Assembly: GCA_944367415.1 (NCBI GenBank)
Contig: CALVWN010000032.1
Coordinates: forward strand, 1 to 59,315
Source: an uncultured Clostridia bacterium
GTDB lineage: Bacteria; Bacillota; Clostridia; Christensenellales; Borkfalkiaceae
DNA length: 59,315 nt
Direction of reading: 5' to 3'
Shown here piece by piece: positions 23,742 through 32,470 of this stretch (positions are counted from its first letter, which is position 1; every line of letters starts with the position of its first letter). The notes below the pieces were generated by a model. It searched no databases and was not told where the DNA came from. It saw only the letters and a list, made by a program, of their open reading frames with translations. The position numbers were made by a program, and so were the translations under genes.

Positions 23742-24752
23742 TCAGTTGCCAAGCATTTTTTCGATGCCGATGCCGTATCCGCGCGTCGGATCGTTGAGAA
23801 AGACGTGCGTGACGGCGCCGATGAGCTTTCCGTTCTGCACGATTGGACTTCCGCTCATGCCCTGCACGATGCCGCCCGTTTCGCGCAGCAGATCTTCATC
23901 CGTCACTTTGATGACAAAGTTTTTGTTGCTGCGGTTTCCCGCGTCCACCTTGGCGATCGCCACGTCATACGCCTGCGGCGTGACGCCGTCGACCGTCGAA
24001 TAGATGACCGCCTTCCCGATCGTTGCCTGCGCAAGCGGCGCCGTTTCCACCGTCTGCGCATTGGAAAAGTCGTACCCGCCGGCGAATTTTCCGTATAATC
24101 CCGTCTCGCATACCTTGTCGGCTTCCGCGATGGGCGAATCATTGAGCATAAGTCCGCGCAGTTCCCCCGCGTGTCCGCGCTCCCCTCTGCTGACACCGAC
24201 GATGCTGCAGCGGTACACCGCTGCTTCGGCGAGACTGAGCGAAGTGCGGCTCTCGTCGCAGACGGCGTGCCCGAGCGCGCCGAACCGCCCGCTCTTTTTT
24301 TCGATATAGGTGATGGTGCCGATGCCGGAGAGCGTATCGCGGATGAGAATGCCGATCTTGTACTTTCCGTCCTTTTTGTCTTTGAGCGGCGTGAGCGCCA
24401 TCTCCAGATGCTCTCCACTGCGTTTGACGAGGAAGTTGGTCTGCTCTCCGTTGGTGCGCGCCAGTGCGTCCGACAGTTCGGAGATCGTGCGCGTATGGAT
24501 GCCGTCGACGGCGACGATGAGATCGCCCGTCTTCATGCCCGCCTGCGACGCGGGGCAACCGGTGCCCGCCTCCGAGCAGATCTCCTTGAACGCTACGATC
24601 TCCACGCCGTTTGCAGAGAGAGAAAATCCCGCCGTCATGCCGCCGAGATAATACTGTGTTCCCTCGGCAGCGGCAGGCGCATGCACGGCACCTCCCGACA
24701 GGGCGCAGACGGCGAGCAGGAGTCCTGCAAATAAAAATTTCAGCTTACGCAT
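23742..24752 (-). CDS. spoIVB: SpoIVB serine peptidase
   Basis: This forespore-secreted protease crosses into the intermembrane space and triggers pro-sigma-K processing. A signal or anchor segment (MRKLKFLFAGLLLAVCALSG) is followed by a PDZ domain (ACPASQAGMKTGDLIVAVDG-type block). The SA-clan catalytic region has the histidine in FGALGHAVCD and the serine in GMSGSPIVQNG. The start ATG 24752 follows GGAGG. It lies 61 bp after recN as in Bacillus. A possible sigma-G -35 (GCATA) is present in that gap, but the -10 is poor. A terminator follows, so the DacF-like gene downstream is probably expressed separately. Confidence 0.95.
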   Translation of the reverse strand: MRKLKFLFAGLLLAVCALSGGAVHAPAAAEGTQYYLGGMTAGFSLSANGVEIVAFKEICSEAGTGCPASQAGMKTGDLIVAVDGIHTRTISELSDALARTNGEQTNFLVKRSGEHLEMALTPLKDKKDGKYKIGILIRDTLSGIGTITYIEKKSGRFGALGHAVCDESRTSLSLAEAAVYRCSIVGVSRGERGHAGELRGLMLNDSPIAEADKVCETGLYGKFAGGYDFSNAQTVETAPLAQATIGKAVIYSTVDGVTPQAYDVAIAKVDAGNRSNKNFVIKVTDEDLLRETGGIVQGMSGSPIVQNGKLIGAVTHVFLNDPTRGYGIGIEKMLGN

Positions 24753-24813
24753 TCCGACCTCCGTTTCGTATACAGAAGTCAATTTGCGTAAGCCGAACAA
24801 TTTCTATGCAGGG

Positions 24814-26508
24814 TCAGGCAAGCGTATTTTTATAGTCCTGCGCCGCGCGAAGCAGTTCCTCTGCGTGCAGAAGCGCCGTCTTGCTCTCCGAACCGCCGAT
24901 GAGCCTTGCGATTTCTCTGACGCGTTCCTCCCCCTCCACCGCATGAATAACGGTGAATGTGCGGCCGTCCGCCTCCCGTTTTTCTATGTAGAACTCGCGG
25001 TCGGCGAATGCGGCGATCTGTGCGAGGTGCGACACGGCGATGATCTGTACATTTTTGGCGATCTTGCAGAACTTTTCGCCGACGACGCGCGCCGTCTTTC
25101 CGCCGATCCCCGCGTCGATCTCGTCGAAGATATATGTTCCGATGGTGTTGACGGCGGAGAGCTGCGTCTTGATCGCGAGCATGAAGCGGCTCATTTCGCC
25201 GCCGCTGATGATCTTGCCGAGCTCCTTGAGCGGCTCCCCCGCATTGGCGGAGAAGAGAAAGGTCGCGCCGCCCAGTCCTTCCGATGTTGCACGGGCAACG
25301 TCATCGCGCGTGAAATCGCCCAAGCGGATCTCGAATTGCGGCGAGGCGATGTTGAGCGTCGCAAGCTCCTTTACGACGCGTGCAGTGAAGGCCTCTGCCG
25401 CCTGCGCGCGTGCGTTGCGCAATCGGACGCAGGTCTCGTAGATGGCATCTTCGAGAGAATGCAGCCGTTTGCCGAGCTGCTCGAAGCGTGCCTCGCTGTC
25501 CGAGAGCAGGTCGTATTCCTCGCGCGCCCTTCCGAGAAAGCCGAGGATGGCGGCGACGTCGCCCCCATACTTTTTTTTGAGGGAGCGCAGCTCGTCAAGG
25601 CGCGCTTCGACGCGCTCCTCCTCCCGTTCGTCGAGATCGAGTTCGCCGAGCAGATCTTCGGCAGTGGCTGCAATGTCCTCCGCTTCGGCCGCCGCGCTTT
25701 CCAATCGGTCGCAGAGCGCGGAATACCGTTCGTCGAGACGGGCGATCGCACCCATGCTTCTGCCCGCGCTGCGCAGCGTGTCTGCGCTGCCGCCGTCCTC
25801 TGCGACAAACTGTCTGACGGCGCCGAGCGCATCGAGGATCTTTTCCGCATTGCGGAACTTTTCGCGAAACGCGACAAGCTCTTCCTCCTCGCCCTCTCTG
25901 AGGTCGGCGCGTTCGATCTCGTCGATCTGGAATTTGAGAATATCCAGCCTGCGCTCGCGCTCTCCCTCGTCGCCGCCCAGCTTCTGGCGATCGGCAAGGA
26001 TGGCGCGTCGCTCGGAAAGCTGACCCGCAAGCGTTTTTTTGCACGCTGCGACCGTCTCGCCCGCGACGTCGTCCAAAAGACGCAGCTGGTTGGTTTCCTT
26101 TAAGAGAAAGAAATGTTCGCTCTGACCGTGTACGTCGACGAGGAGTGCCGTGATCCTGCGCAGCATTGCCGCCGTGACGGCGCAGCCGTTGAGTTTCAGC
26201 GAGCTTTTGCCGTCCGAAGTGAGCTTCCTCGAGAGAATGAGCGTCTCCCCCGCCTCGATATCGTATTCGGCAAGGATCTCAGCGATGCGTGCGTCGTCGG
26301 TATAAAATTCGGCGCGTACAAAACATTCGTTCTCGCCCGAGCGAATAAGTCCCCTGTCCGCCTTTGCGCCGAGTACGAAGTCGATCGCGTCGAGGATGAC
26401 CGACTTACCCGCGCCCGTCTCGCCGGAGAGGACGTTTAATCCGTCGGAAAATTCGATCTCCGCCCGTTCGATGAGCGCGACATTGCGAATGGCCAGTCTC
26501 TGCAGCAT
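24814..26508 (-). CDS. recN: DNA repair protein RecN
   Basis: This SMC-like ATPase is recruited early to double-strand breaks. Walker A is SGETGAGKSVIL near the N-terminus. Two long coiled-coil arms rich in Glu/Arg/Ala (about 150-370) surround a short hinge. The signature IISGGEMSRFMLAIK and Walker B TYIFDEIDAGIGG are near the C-terminus. The 564-residue length is usual. It starts one base after the argR stop codon, the classic argR-recN pair. I saw no LexA box directly before it. Confidence 0.96.
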   Translation of the reverse strand: MLQRLAIRNVALIERAEIEFSDGLNVLSGETGAGKSVILDAIDFVLGAKADRGLIRSGENECFVRAEFYTDDARIAEILAEYDIEAGETLILSRKLTSDGKSSLKLNGCAVTAAMLRRITALLVDVHGQSEHFFLLKETNQLRLLDDVAGETVAACKKTLAGQLSERRAILADRQKLGGDEGERERRLDILKFQIDEIERADLREGEEEELVAFREKFRNAEKILDALGAVRQFVAEDGGSADTLRSAGRSMGAIARLDERYSALCDRLESAAAEAEDIAATAEDLLGELDLDEREEERVEARLDELRSLKKKYGGDVAAILGFLGRAREEYDLLSDSEARFEQLGKRLHSLEDAIYETCVRLRNARAQAAEAFTARVVKELATLNIASPQFEIRLGDFTRDDVARATSEGLGGATFLFSANAGEPLKELGKIISGGEMSRFMLAIKTQLSAVNTIGTYIFDEIDAGIGGKTARVVGEKFCKIAKNVQIIAVSHLAQIAAFADREFYIEKREADGRTFTVIHAVEGEERVREIARLIGGSESKTALLHAEELLRAAQDYKNTLA

Positions 26509-26509
26509 A

Positions 26510-26965
26510 TCAACCTTTTACAATGGAAGTGAGCCGCTCCGCGATCCCGCTTCCCTCCTCCGAAGTTTCGCAGATCAGAAGGACGGTGTCATCGCCCGCG
26601 ATCGAACCGACGACTTCGCTGTATGCAAGTTCGTCGATGACGACACCCGCATTGGGGCCGCTCCCGGGCAGCGTCTTGAGAACGACGAGATTTCCGACGT
26701 TGCGGATGCTGACGATGCAGGTGCGGAAGAGCGCGCGCATCTTATCGGATAGTCCGCCCTCGTTTTCACGCACGCAGGCATAGCGGAAGCGCTTCTCTTT
26801 TCCGCGTACTTTGAAGAGGCGCAGATCTTTGACGTCGCGCGAGACGGTCGCCTGCGTCACCGAAATGCCGCGTGCGGCAAGTTCGGCGCACAGCTCGTCC
26901 TGCGTCTCGATCTCCTTCTCCTCAATGAGCGATAAAATGGCTTCGTGCCGAAGATTTCTTGACAT
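26510..26965 (-). CDS. argR: Arginine repressor ArgR/AhrC
   Basis: The protein is an arginine-dependent hexameric regulator: it represses arginine synthesis and can activate catabolism. The N-terminal winged helix (ISVTQATVSRDVKDLRL) binds DNA. The C-terminal domain has the arginine-binding and trimer motifs GSGPNAGVVIDEL and GSIAGDDTVLLI. The 151-residue length is normal. Likely targets include the arg/car operon at the right end of this window, whose promoter is off the edge. It lies between nadK and recN, the conserved Firmicute order. Confidence 0.96.
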   Translation of the reverse strand: MSRNLRHEAILSLIEEKEIETQDELCAELAARGISVTQATVSRDVKDLRLFKVRGKEKRFRYACVRENEGGLSDKMRALFRTCIVSIRNVGNLVVLKTLPGSGPNAGVVIDELAYSEVVGSIAGDDTVLLICETSEEGSGIAERLTSIVKG

Positions 26966-26977
26966 GATGTCCCTCGT

Positions 26978-27766
26978 TTAACTGATTTTTTGGGTGAGCC
27001 GGCGAAAATATTCGCTCAATCCGCGTGTCAAAAAGCTTGCCGTGCGCGCGGCTTTGCGAACGATGAGCTTGTCCGAAGCGCCCGCTTCACCGAGATAAAC
27101 GCCGTCGCCGTACAGCACCAACGCTCCCTGCGGCAGCGAGAAACCAAGCTCGCTCTTGTCCGAGTAGGCGATGGGACGGCTGCGCATGGAGAACGCACAC
27201 ACGGGCGTGAGCTGGAAGGTCGCGCAGTCGGGCGTCATGATGCTGCCGCCCGCGGAGAGCGAATAGGCTGTGGAGCCTGTGGGCGTCGAGACAATGAGCC
27301 CGTCGGCGATAAATTCGCCCGCATGGCTGCCGTCGATGGTCACCGAGATGGTGACGACCTTGTTTTCCTTTCCGGGTGCGACGGGATGCAGGAGCGCAAG
27401 CTCGTTCAGACACACGAACGAGCGTCCGTTCAGTTCCGCCTCGAGCATGGAGTGCTCGATGCGCGCACACGAGGCGTCCAGAATGAGCGGAACCGCCTGT
27501 TCGTACTCCGTCCGTTCGAACTCGGTGAGAAAGCCGAGCCTGCCGAAGTTGATGCCCATGATGGGAATGTCCTGCATGGATGCGCGCTTTGCGACGCGCA
27601 GCATGGTTCCGTCGCCGCCCAGAACGAGCAGCCTGTCCACGCCGCCGATCTCTTCGAGATCGGAAAAGATGACGGCGCTGTGGCGCGCGCGTTCGATGCG
27701 GCGTGCAAGATCCTCCGCGACACTTCGTTCCGCCTGATCGGGATTGTAAAAAATACCAATGTTCAT
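26978..27766 (-). CDS. nadK: NAD kinase
   Basis: It phosphorylates NAD to NADP. The GGDGTML motif holds the catalytic aspartate, and LNELALLH and DGLIVSTPTGSTAYSLSAGG are the conserved NAD-binding blocks; 262 residues is typical. The ATG at 27766 lies seven bases after a TATAAT box. The only ribosome-like bases (AGGG) touch the ATG, so the transcript is probably leaderless. It starts the unit nadK-argR-recN-spoIVB. Confidence 0.95.
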   Translation of the reverse strand: MNIGIFYNPDQAERSVAEDLARRIERARHSAVIFSDLEEIGGVDRLLVLGGDGTMLRVAKRASMQDIPIMGINFGRLGFLTEFERTEYEQAVPLILDASCARIEHSMLEAELNGRSFVCLNELALLHPVAPGKENKVVTISVTIDGSHAGEFIADGLIVSTPTGSTAYSLSAGGSIMTPDCATFQLTPVCAFSMRSRPIAYSDKSELGFSLPQGALVLYGDGVYLGEAGASDKLIVRKAARTASFLTRGLSEYFRRLTQKIS

Positions 27767-27773
27767 CCCTGCT

Positions 27774-27802
27774 ATTATACAATAATGCCTGCATATATGC
27801 AA
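27774..27802 (-). promoter_or_regulatory. Promoter of nadK-argR-recN
   Basis: On the - strand, TTGCAT (27802-27797), 17 bp, TATAAT (27779-27774). The predicted start is at or one base before ATG 27766. Confidence 0.6.
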
Positions 27803-27827
27803 GCATTTTTAGAAAAATTATTGTGTT

Positions 27828-28589
27828 TCAAATTGATTTTTCTGCGTTTTTCAGGAACGCTTCCGGAGGGATCGGGGTTCCGCCCTTTTGCAAAAAGACA
27901 ACATATTCGATATTTTTATGCGGATGGACGGGGGCACAGACAATTGCGCGCGGTGCAAGGGAAAGCGTCATACAGAAGGCATAAAAATCGGCGAGCAGCG
28001 CGCGGTGATAGCGCACCGGAAGAATCCCGCCCTTGCCGAGCCCCTTCCCGCCGCATTCGAACTGCGGCTTGAACAGAACAAATGCACGGCCGCCGTCGTC
28101 GAGCAAATCTGCAACGGCGGGCAGGACGAGTTTTAAGGAGATAAAGCTCAGATCAGAGACGACGCCATCGAGCGTCATTCCGAAGTCGGCGCGCGTGAGA
28201 TAGCGTGCATTCGTCTCATCCATGACGGTGACGCGTGCATCCTTCGCAACAGATGGCGCGAGCTGCGCCCTTCCGACATCTACTGCAAAAACGTGCCGTG
28301 CGCCGCGCGCAAGCAGCACTTCCGTGAATCCGCCCGTGCTTGCGCCCAGGTCGGCAAACGTCGCCCCGGCGACATTTTCGCCGAATGCGTCGAGCCCGCG
28401 CTCGAGCTTGTATCCGCCGCGGGAAACGTATGTCGTTCCGGCATCCGCAAAGACAAACACATCGCTTGAGGAAACGTCGTCGGAGGGAGAGAGCAGCTTG
28501 CCGTTCCGCATGATCTCTCCGCGCTTGAGCGCATCTTTTGCCCGCGTGCGGGAACCGTATTTATCGGCAAAAAAGAGATCAGCACGCAT
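27828..28589 (-). CDS. tlyA: TlyA family rRNA 2'-O-methyltransferase
   Basis: The S4 domain at the N-terminus (MRADLFFADKYGSRTRAKDAL) is followed by an FtsJ/RrmJ-type methyltransferase domain with the SAM motif FADLGASTGGFTEVLLARGA. Mycobacterial TlyA methylates 16S and 23S rRNA at cytidine 2'-OH groups; the target in Clostridia is less certain. The older name is hemolysin A. The ATG at 28589 overlaps the dxs stop by 11 bp, as in the conserved dxs-tlyA pair. Confidence 0.92.
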   Translation of the reverse strand: MRADLFFADKYGSRTRAKDALKRGEIMRNGKLLSPSDDVSSSDVFVFADAGTTYVSRGGYKLERGLDAFGENVAGATFADLGASTGGFTEVLLARGARHVFAVDVGRAQLAPSVAKDARVTVMDETNARYLTRADFGMTLDGVVSDLSFISLKLVLPAVADLLDDGGRAFVLFKPQFECGGKGLGKGGILPVRYHRALLADFYAFCMTLSLAPRAIVCAPVHPHKNIEYVVFLQKGGTPIPPEAFLKNAEKSI

Positions 28590-30291
28590 GGCAGGAAAGA
28601 AGATAGTCAAGGATATCCCTGAAGTTCGGCCCGAATTCATCGGCAAGCTCCGTTACGGTGCCATGCGGGATAAAGGTGTCCTTGCATCCGAACGAGCGCA
28701 CAATCTGCCCTGTGCCGCGCAGAACGCGTGCGATCGCGTCGCCCAGTCCGCCCGACAAGACGTTGTCCTCAATGGTGACGACATATTTCTCCTTTCGCGA
28801 CAGGAGAAATGGCTCGTCGACGGGCTTCAGGAACCGTGCATTGACCAGCGTTGCGCACACACCTTTTTCCTGCGCCGCCGAGAGCACGCGTGAGGCGAGT
28901 TTGATGCATCGTTCCCCCGCCGCATAGATGATTATGTCTGACAGATTACTCTGTAAAACCTCGAATTTCCCGATTTCGACACTTTCGCACGTCCCTTCTT
29001 CGCCCTCTCTCGGGTATCGGATGGCGAGCGGCGCGCCGTAGGACGCGCTCAGACGCAACATGGCGCGGAATTCGGCGATGTTTTTCGGTATGGCAATGGT
29101 CAGGTTGGGGACGGGCGCGAGGTAAGATAGATCGAAGACGCCCTGATGGGTCTCCCCGTCCGCTCCCGTGATGCCGGCGCGGTCGATGCAGAATGTTACG
29201 GGCAGATTTTGTCCGCACACATCGTGGATGATCTCGTCATAGGCACGCTGGAGAAAGGTGGAATAGATGGCATAATAGGGCCGCATCCCCTCTGCCGCGA
29301 GTGCGGCGGAGAGAACGCAGGCGTGCTCTTCACAGATCCCGACGTCAAAGGCGCGCTCCGGAAAGGCGCGGAAGAAGGGGCGAAGTCCGAGCGAGTCGGT
29401 CATCGCCGCCGTGACCGCGACAATGCGGCCGTCCGTCTGCGCGAGTTCGGTCAGCTCCTCGCCGAGCGCAGCGGAGTATTCTTTTCCCGGATGCGCGGGG
29501 GAGATGCCGTGCGTGCGGTCGGGGCGCTGTTCGCAGAAGGCGTACCCCTGCCCCTTTCGCGTCGTCACATGGAGCAGAACGCTCGTCTTCTGCAGCGCCT
29601 CCTTTGCCTTTTCCATTGCGGGAAGCAGTTCTTCGAGGTCGTTGCCGTTGCAGATGCCGAAATATTTCAGCCCGTATCGCTCGAAGAGCGCGACGTCTTC
29701 AAGCGGAGCCGCCCCCTCTTTCAGCTCGGACAGTACCTCATGCGTACCGCCCACCGTCGGCGAAATAGACATTCCGTTGTCGTTGAGCACGATGAGGATG
29801 TTCGTCGAAAGAATCTTCAGACTATTGAGTGCCTCATAGATCAAGCCGTTGTTGAACGAGCCGTCTCCGACGAGGGCAATGACGGAGAAGTCTTCCCCCT
29901 TCAGATCGCGGGCTTTGGCAATGCCGAGTGCGGCGGAGATCGCCGTTCCCGCGTGTCCCGTCTCATAGCAATCGTATTCGCTCTCTCCGCGCTTGGGGAA
30001 CCCGGAGATCCCGCCGCGGCTGCGCAGCGTGTCAAAGGTTTCGGCGCGGTCGGAGAGGAGCTTGTGCGCATAGCACTGATGCCCCACGTCGAATACGATC
30101 TTATCGCGGGGAAAATCAAAGACACGATGAAGCGCGACGGTCAACTCCACCGCCCCCAGATTGGAGGCGAGATGCCCGCCGCGCACGGATACTGTCTGAA
30201 AGATCTCCCGCCGCACCGTTTCGCACACTTCCTGCAGACGGGAAATGGGGGCATTTTTCAGCTCCCCGCTCGTGATTTGTCTCATGCTCAT
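28579..30291 (-). CDS. dxs: 1-deoxy-D-xylulose-5-phosphate synthase
   Basis: The first enzyme of the MEP isoprenoid pathway; it joins pyruvate and glyceraldehyde-3-phosphate with thiamine diphosphate. TPP is bound by GDGSFNNGLIYEALN, where well-studied enzymes have GDGxxTGG. The glutamate of ICEEHA and the DRAGITGADGETHQG block are present. At 570 residues it is about 50 shorter than usual, mainly in the N-terminal third. Residues coded at 28929-28953 (LQSNLSDII) coincide with repeat copy 3, where homologues have a similar-length loop before the DVTII strand. It is 9 bp after ispA. Confidence 0.95.
   Translation of the reverse strand: MSMRQITSGELKNAPISRLQEVCETVRREIFQTVSVRGGHLASNLGAVELTVALHRVFDFPRDKIVFDVGHQCYAHKLLSDRAETFDTLRSRGGISGFPKRGESEYDCYETGHAGTAISAALGIAKARDLKGEDFSVIALVGDGSFNNGLIYEALNSLKILSTNILIVLNDNGMSISPTVGGTHEVLSELKEGAAPLEDVALFERYGLKYFGICNGNDLEELLPAMEKAKEALQKTSVLLHVTTRKGQGYAFCEQRPDRTHGISPAHPGKEYSAALGEELTELAQTDGRIVAVTAAMTDSLGLRPFFRAFPERAFDVGICEEHACVLSAALAAEGMRPYYAIYSTFLQRAYDEIIHDVCGQNLPVTFCIDRAGITGADGETHQGVFDLSYLAPVPNLTIAIPKNIAEFRAMLRLSASYGAPLAIRYPREGEEGTCESVEIGKFEVLQSNLSDIIIYAAGERCIKLASRVLSAAQEKGVCATLVNARFLKPVDEPFLLSRKEKYVVTIEDNVLSGGLGDAIARVLRGTGQIVRSFGCKDTFIPHGTVTELADEFGPNFRDILDYLLSCHAC
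28929..28949 (-). repeat. Dispersed 21 bp near-palindrome, copy 3 (inside dxs)
   Basis: Read on the - strand: GTAATCTG-TCAGA-CATAATCA, preceded by CAGA. In the dxs frame it encodes SNLSDI-I. Confidence 0.6.
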
Positions 30292-30300
30292 CCTCGACGA

Positions 30301-31173
30301 TCAGCGATCTCTGCCGCGCACATAGTCTGTCATTTCATCCAGGAACTGTACGTCGGCCCCTTTCATCGTATGAAGGATCTCGTGGCATTTGCGCGTCAAT
30401 GTGTCTGCCTGTTTTCGCGCGCCCTGCAGTCCGTACACTTTGACGGCGGTCAATTTCCCCTCCTGCGCATCCTTGCCGACCGTCTTTCCGAGGGCATCCT
30501 TGCTGCCGACTTCATCGAGAATATCATCCGTCATCTGGAAGAGTGCGCCGAGCGCGAGTCCGTATTTTGTCGCCGGATCCGGTTCGTTTCCGGCGAGGAT
30601 GGCGGCCATCTGCACGGGCGCCGCGATCAGCCTTCCCGTCTTGTTGCGGTAGATCGTCAGAAGCGCCTGCTCATCTCCCGTCGCATTGGAATAGAGCAGA
30701 TCGAATGACTGTCCCGAGACCATTCCCTCCGCGCCTGCCGCCTTTGAGAGCGCCTGTGCCGCACGAAGATGTCTGCCATCGCGGCCGCATTCTTGCAGCA
30801 AGCGGTCGAAGGCGTAAGAGAGCAGTGCATCGCCCGCAAGAATGGCGTTTGCCTCCCCGAACATTTTATGGTTGGAGGGGCGCCCTCTGCGGAAATCGTC
30901 GTTGTCCATTGCGGGCAAGTCGTCGTGAATGAGTGAATAGGTGTGGATGCACTCGAGCGCAAACGCCAGCCCCTCTTCGCCGCGATAAGAGAGCCCGAAG
31001 GCTTCGAGCGCAGAAAAAAATAGCACGGGGCGCACGCGTTTTCCCCCCGAAAGGAGGGAATAACGCATACTCTCCGCGAGAACAGGCGGTTCAAAAGTCA
31101 TACCCGCGCACTGATTTTGCAGATATTCTTCAAAGTGCGTGCGATATGCCTCATATTGTTGTAAGAAATTCAT
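30301..31173 (-). CDS. ispA: Polyprenyl (farnesyl/geranylgeranyl) diphosphate synthase
   Basis: It condenses isopentenyl diphosphate with allylic diphosphates. Both aspartate-rich motifs are clear: HDDLPAMDNDD (first) and FQMTDDILD (second). GGKRVRP and KTGRLI are also present. The 290-residue size and the place before dxs fit IspA, which makes farnesyl diphosphate; product length cannot be proved by eye. It overlaps the folD stop by 4 bp. The xseA/xseB genes that stand between folD and ispA in Bacillus are absent. Confidence 0.94.
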   Translation of the reverse strand: MNFLQQYEAYRTHFEEYLQNQCAGMTFEPPVLAESMRYSLLSGGKRVRPVLFFSALEAFGLSYRGEEGLAFALECIHTYSLIHDDLPAMDNDDFRRGRPSNHKMFGEANAILAGDALLSYAFDRLLQECGRDGRHLRAAQALSKAAGAEGMVSGQSFDLLYSNATGDEQALLTIYRNKTGRLIAAPVQMAAILAGNEPDPATKYGLALGALFQMTDDILDEVGSKDALGKTVGKDAQEGKLTAVKVYGLQGARKQADTLTRKCHEILHTMKGADVQFLDEMTDYVRGRDR

Positions 31174-32015
31174 CGCAACGACCTCTGCGCGCAGGAAAGC
31201 GTGTTTTTCAGCAGCATGGCAATGGTCATCGGGCCGACGCCGCCCGGAACGGGCGTGATCATGGAGGTCTTGGGCGCGACGGCGTCATAATCCACATCGC
31301 CGACGAGCTTGCCGTCTACACGGTTGATCCCGACGTCAATGACGGCGGCGCCCTCTTTGACCATATCTGCGGTCACGAACTTGGCGCGCCCGATCGCCGC
31401 GACGAGAATATCCGCCTGTGCGCAGATGGAGGCGAGATCTTTTGTTTTGGAATGGCATACCGTGACGGTAGCATTGGCATTGAGCAGCAGCATTGCCATC
31501 GGTTTGCCGACAATATTGCTGCGGCCGATGACGACGGCGCGCTTCCCGGCGATTTCTGCGCCCGAGCGCGCGAGCAGCTCCATGACGCCGAGCGGCGTGC
31601 AGGCGACCGTTCCCTCTTTGCCGCAGGCGAGCCTGCCGAGGTTTTCTGCCGAGAAACCGTCGACGTCTTTTTCCGTCGGAATGAGCGCAAGGATGCGCTC
31701 CGCGTCGAGGTGTCCGGGAAGAGGCAGCTGCACGAGGATCCCGTGGATGCGTTCATCCTCCGCAAGCTGCACGACGAGCGATTCCACTTCGTCCTGCGTC
31801 GCATCGGCGGGCAGACGATAGGCGGACGACAGGAAGCCGACCTCTTCACACGCCTTGATCTTGTTGCGGACATATACCGCCGAAGCAGGGTCATCCCCCA
31901 CCAAAACGACTGCCAGACCGACTTTTATGCCGTTTTCAGCGAAAAATTTTTCTGCATCCTCTTTGACTTCCGCGCGGATCTGCGCTGCGATCTCTTTTCC
32001 GTCAATGCGTTTCAT
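31170..32015 (-). CDS. folD: Bifunctional methylene-THF dehydrogenase / methenyl-THF cyclohydrolase
   Basis: It interconverts 5,10-methylene- and 10-formyl-tetrahydrofolate for purine synthesis and formylation. The catalytic lysine lies in YVRNKIKACEEVG. ILVQLPLPGHLD, the Rossmann motif VIGRSNIVGKP and the closing TPVPGGVGPMTIAMLL block are all canonical. The 281-residue length is usual. The start overlaps the nusB stop by 4 bp and the stop overlaps ispA by 4 bp, so translation is coupled. Confidence 0.97.
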   Translation of the reverse strand: MKRIDGKEIAAQIRAEVKEDAEKFFAENGIKVGLAVVLVGDDPASAVYVRNKIKACEEVGFLSSAYRLPADATQDEVESLVVQLAEDERIHGILVQLPLPGHLDAERILALIPTEKDVDGFSAENLGRLACGKEGTVACTPLGVMELLARSGAEIAGKRAVVIGRSNIVGKPMAMLLLNANATVTVCHSKTKDLASICAQADILVAAIGRAKFVTADMVKEGAAVIDVGINRVDGKLVGDVDYDAVAPKTSMITPVPGGVGPMTIAMLLKNTLSCAQRSLR

Positions 32016-32404
32016 TTGTTGATGATCCCTCCGAGAACCCCGTTTACGAAGTCGGCCGAGCGCTCCGTAGAATATTTGCGCGCGAGCGCCGTCGCCTCCG
32101 AAACGGAGACGACGGGCGGCACGTCATCCAGATAGTCGATCTCCGCAAGCGCCAGCAGAAGAACGGCGCGATCTGCGGGATAGATGCGGTAGTCTGCGAA
32201 GCGCGTCACGGCGCCGGCAAGCTGTGCGGATAACTCCTCTTTATGGCTTGTGTAGACATGGAAAATGCGCTCTGCAAAGGCGCACTCCTCCTCGTTGAGT
32301 TTTGCCTGCCGATAGAGCGCGGCGCGGAAATTTTTTTCCCCGTCGCCGCCGAACAAGTCGGCAAAGATGATTTTGAATGCTGCTTCGCGCGCGTCGTTTC
32401 TCAT
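32012..32404 (-). CDS. nusB: Transcription antitermination factor NusB
   Basis: An RNA-binding protein that, with S10 (NusE), joins the antitermination complex on rRNA operons. The protein is all-helical, 130 residues, and starts MRNDAREAAFKIIF. The C-terminal family signature is SEATALARKYSTERSADFVNGVLGGI. ATG 32404 is chosen over ATG 32419 because GAGGAAAT precedes it. A very stable hairpin (32424-32453) lies just upstream of the ribosome site and may limit expression or mark an mRNA processing point. Confidence 0.93.
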   Translation of the reverse strand: MRNDAREAAFKIIFADLFGGDGEKNFRAALYRQAKLNEEECAFAERIFHVYTSHKEELSAQLAGAVTRFADYRIYPADRAVLLLALAEIDYLDDVPPVVSVSEATALARKYSTERSADFVNGVLGGIINK

Positions 32405-32423
32405 GATGTATTTCCTCATGCAA

Positions 32424-32453
32424 GCGTTCCCTCTCGCATTTGAGAGGGAACGC
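32424..32453 (-). promoter_or_regulatory. Strong 12 bp hairpin between asp23 and nusB
   Basis: GCGTTCCCTCTC and GAGAGGGAACGC are perfect arms around a 6-base loop, and no T-run follows in the - direction. It is therefore not a typical terminator. It lies four bases from the nusB ribosome-site region. Confidence 0.6.
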
Positions 32454-32470
32454 CGCTGTTTTGTGTTGAT

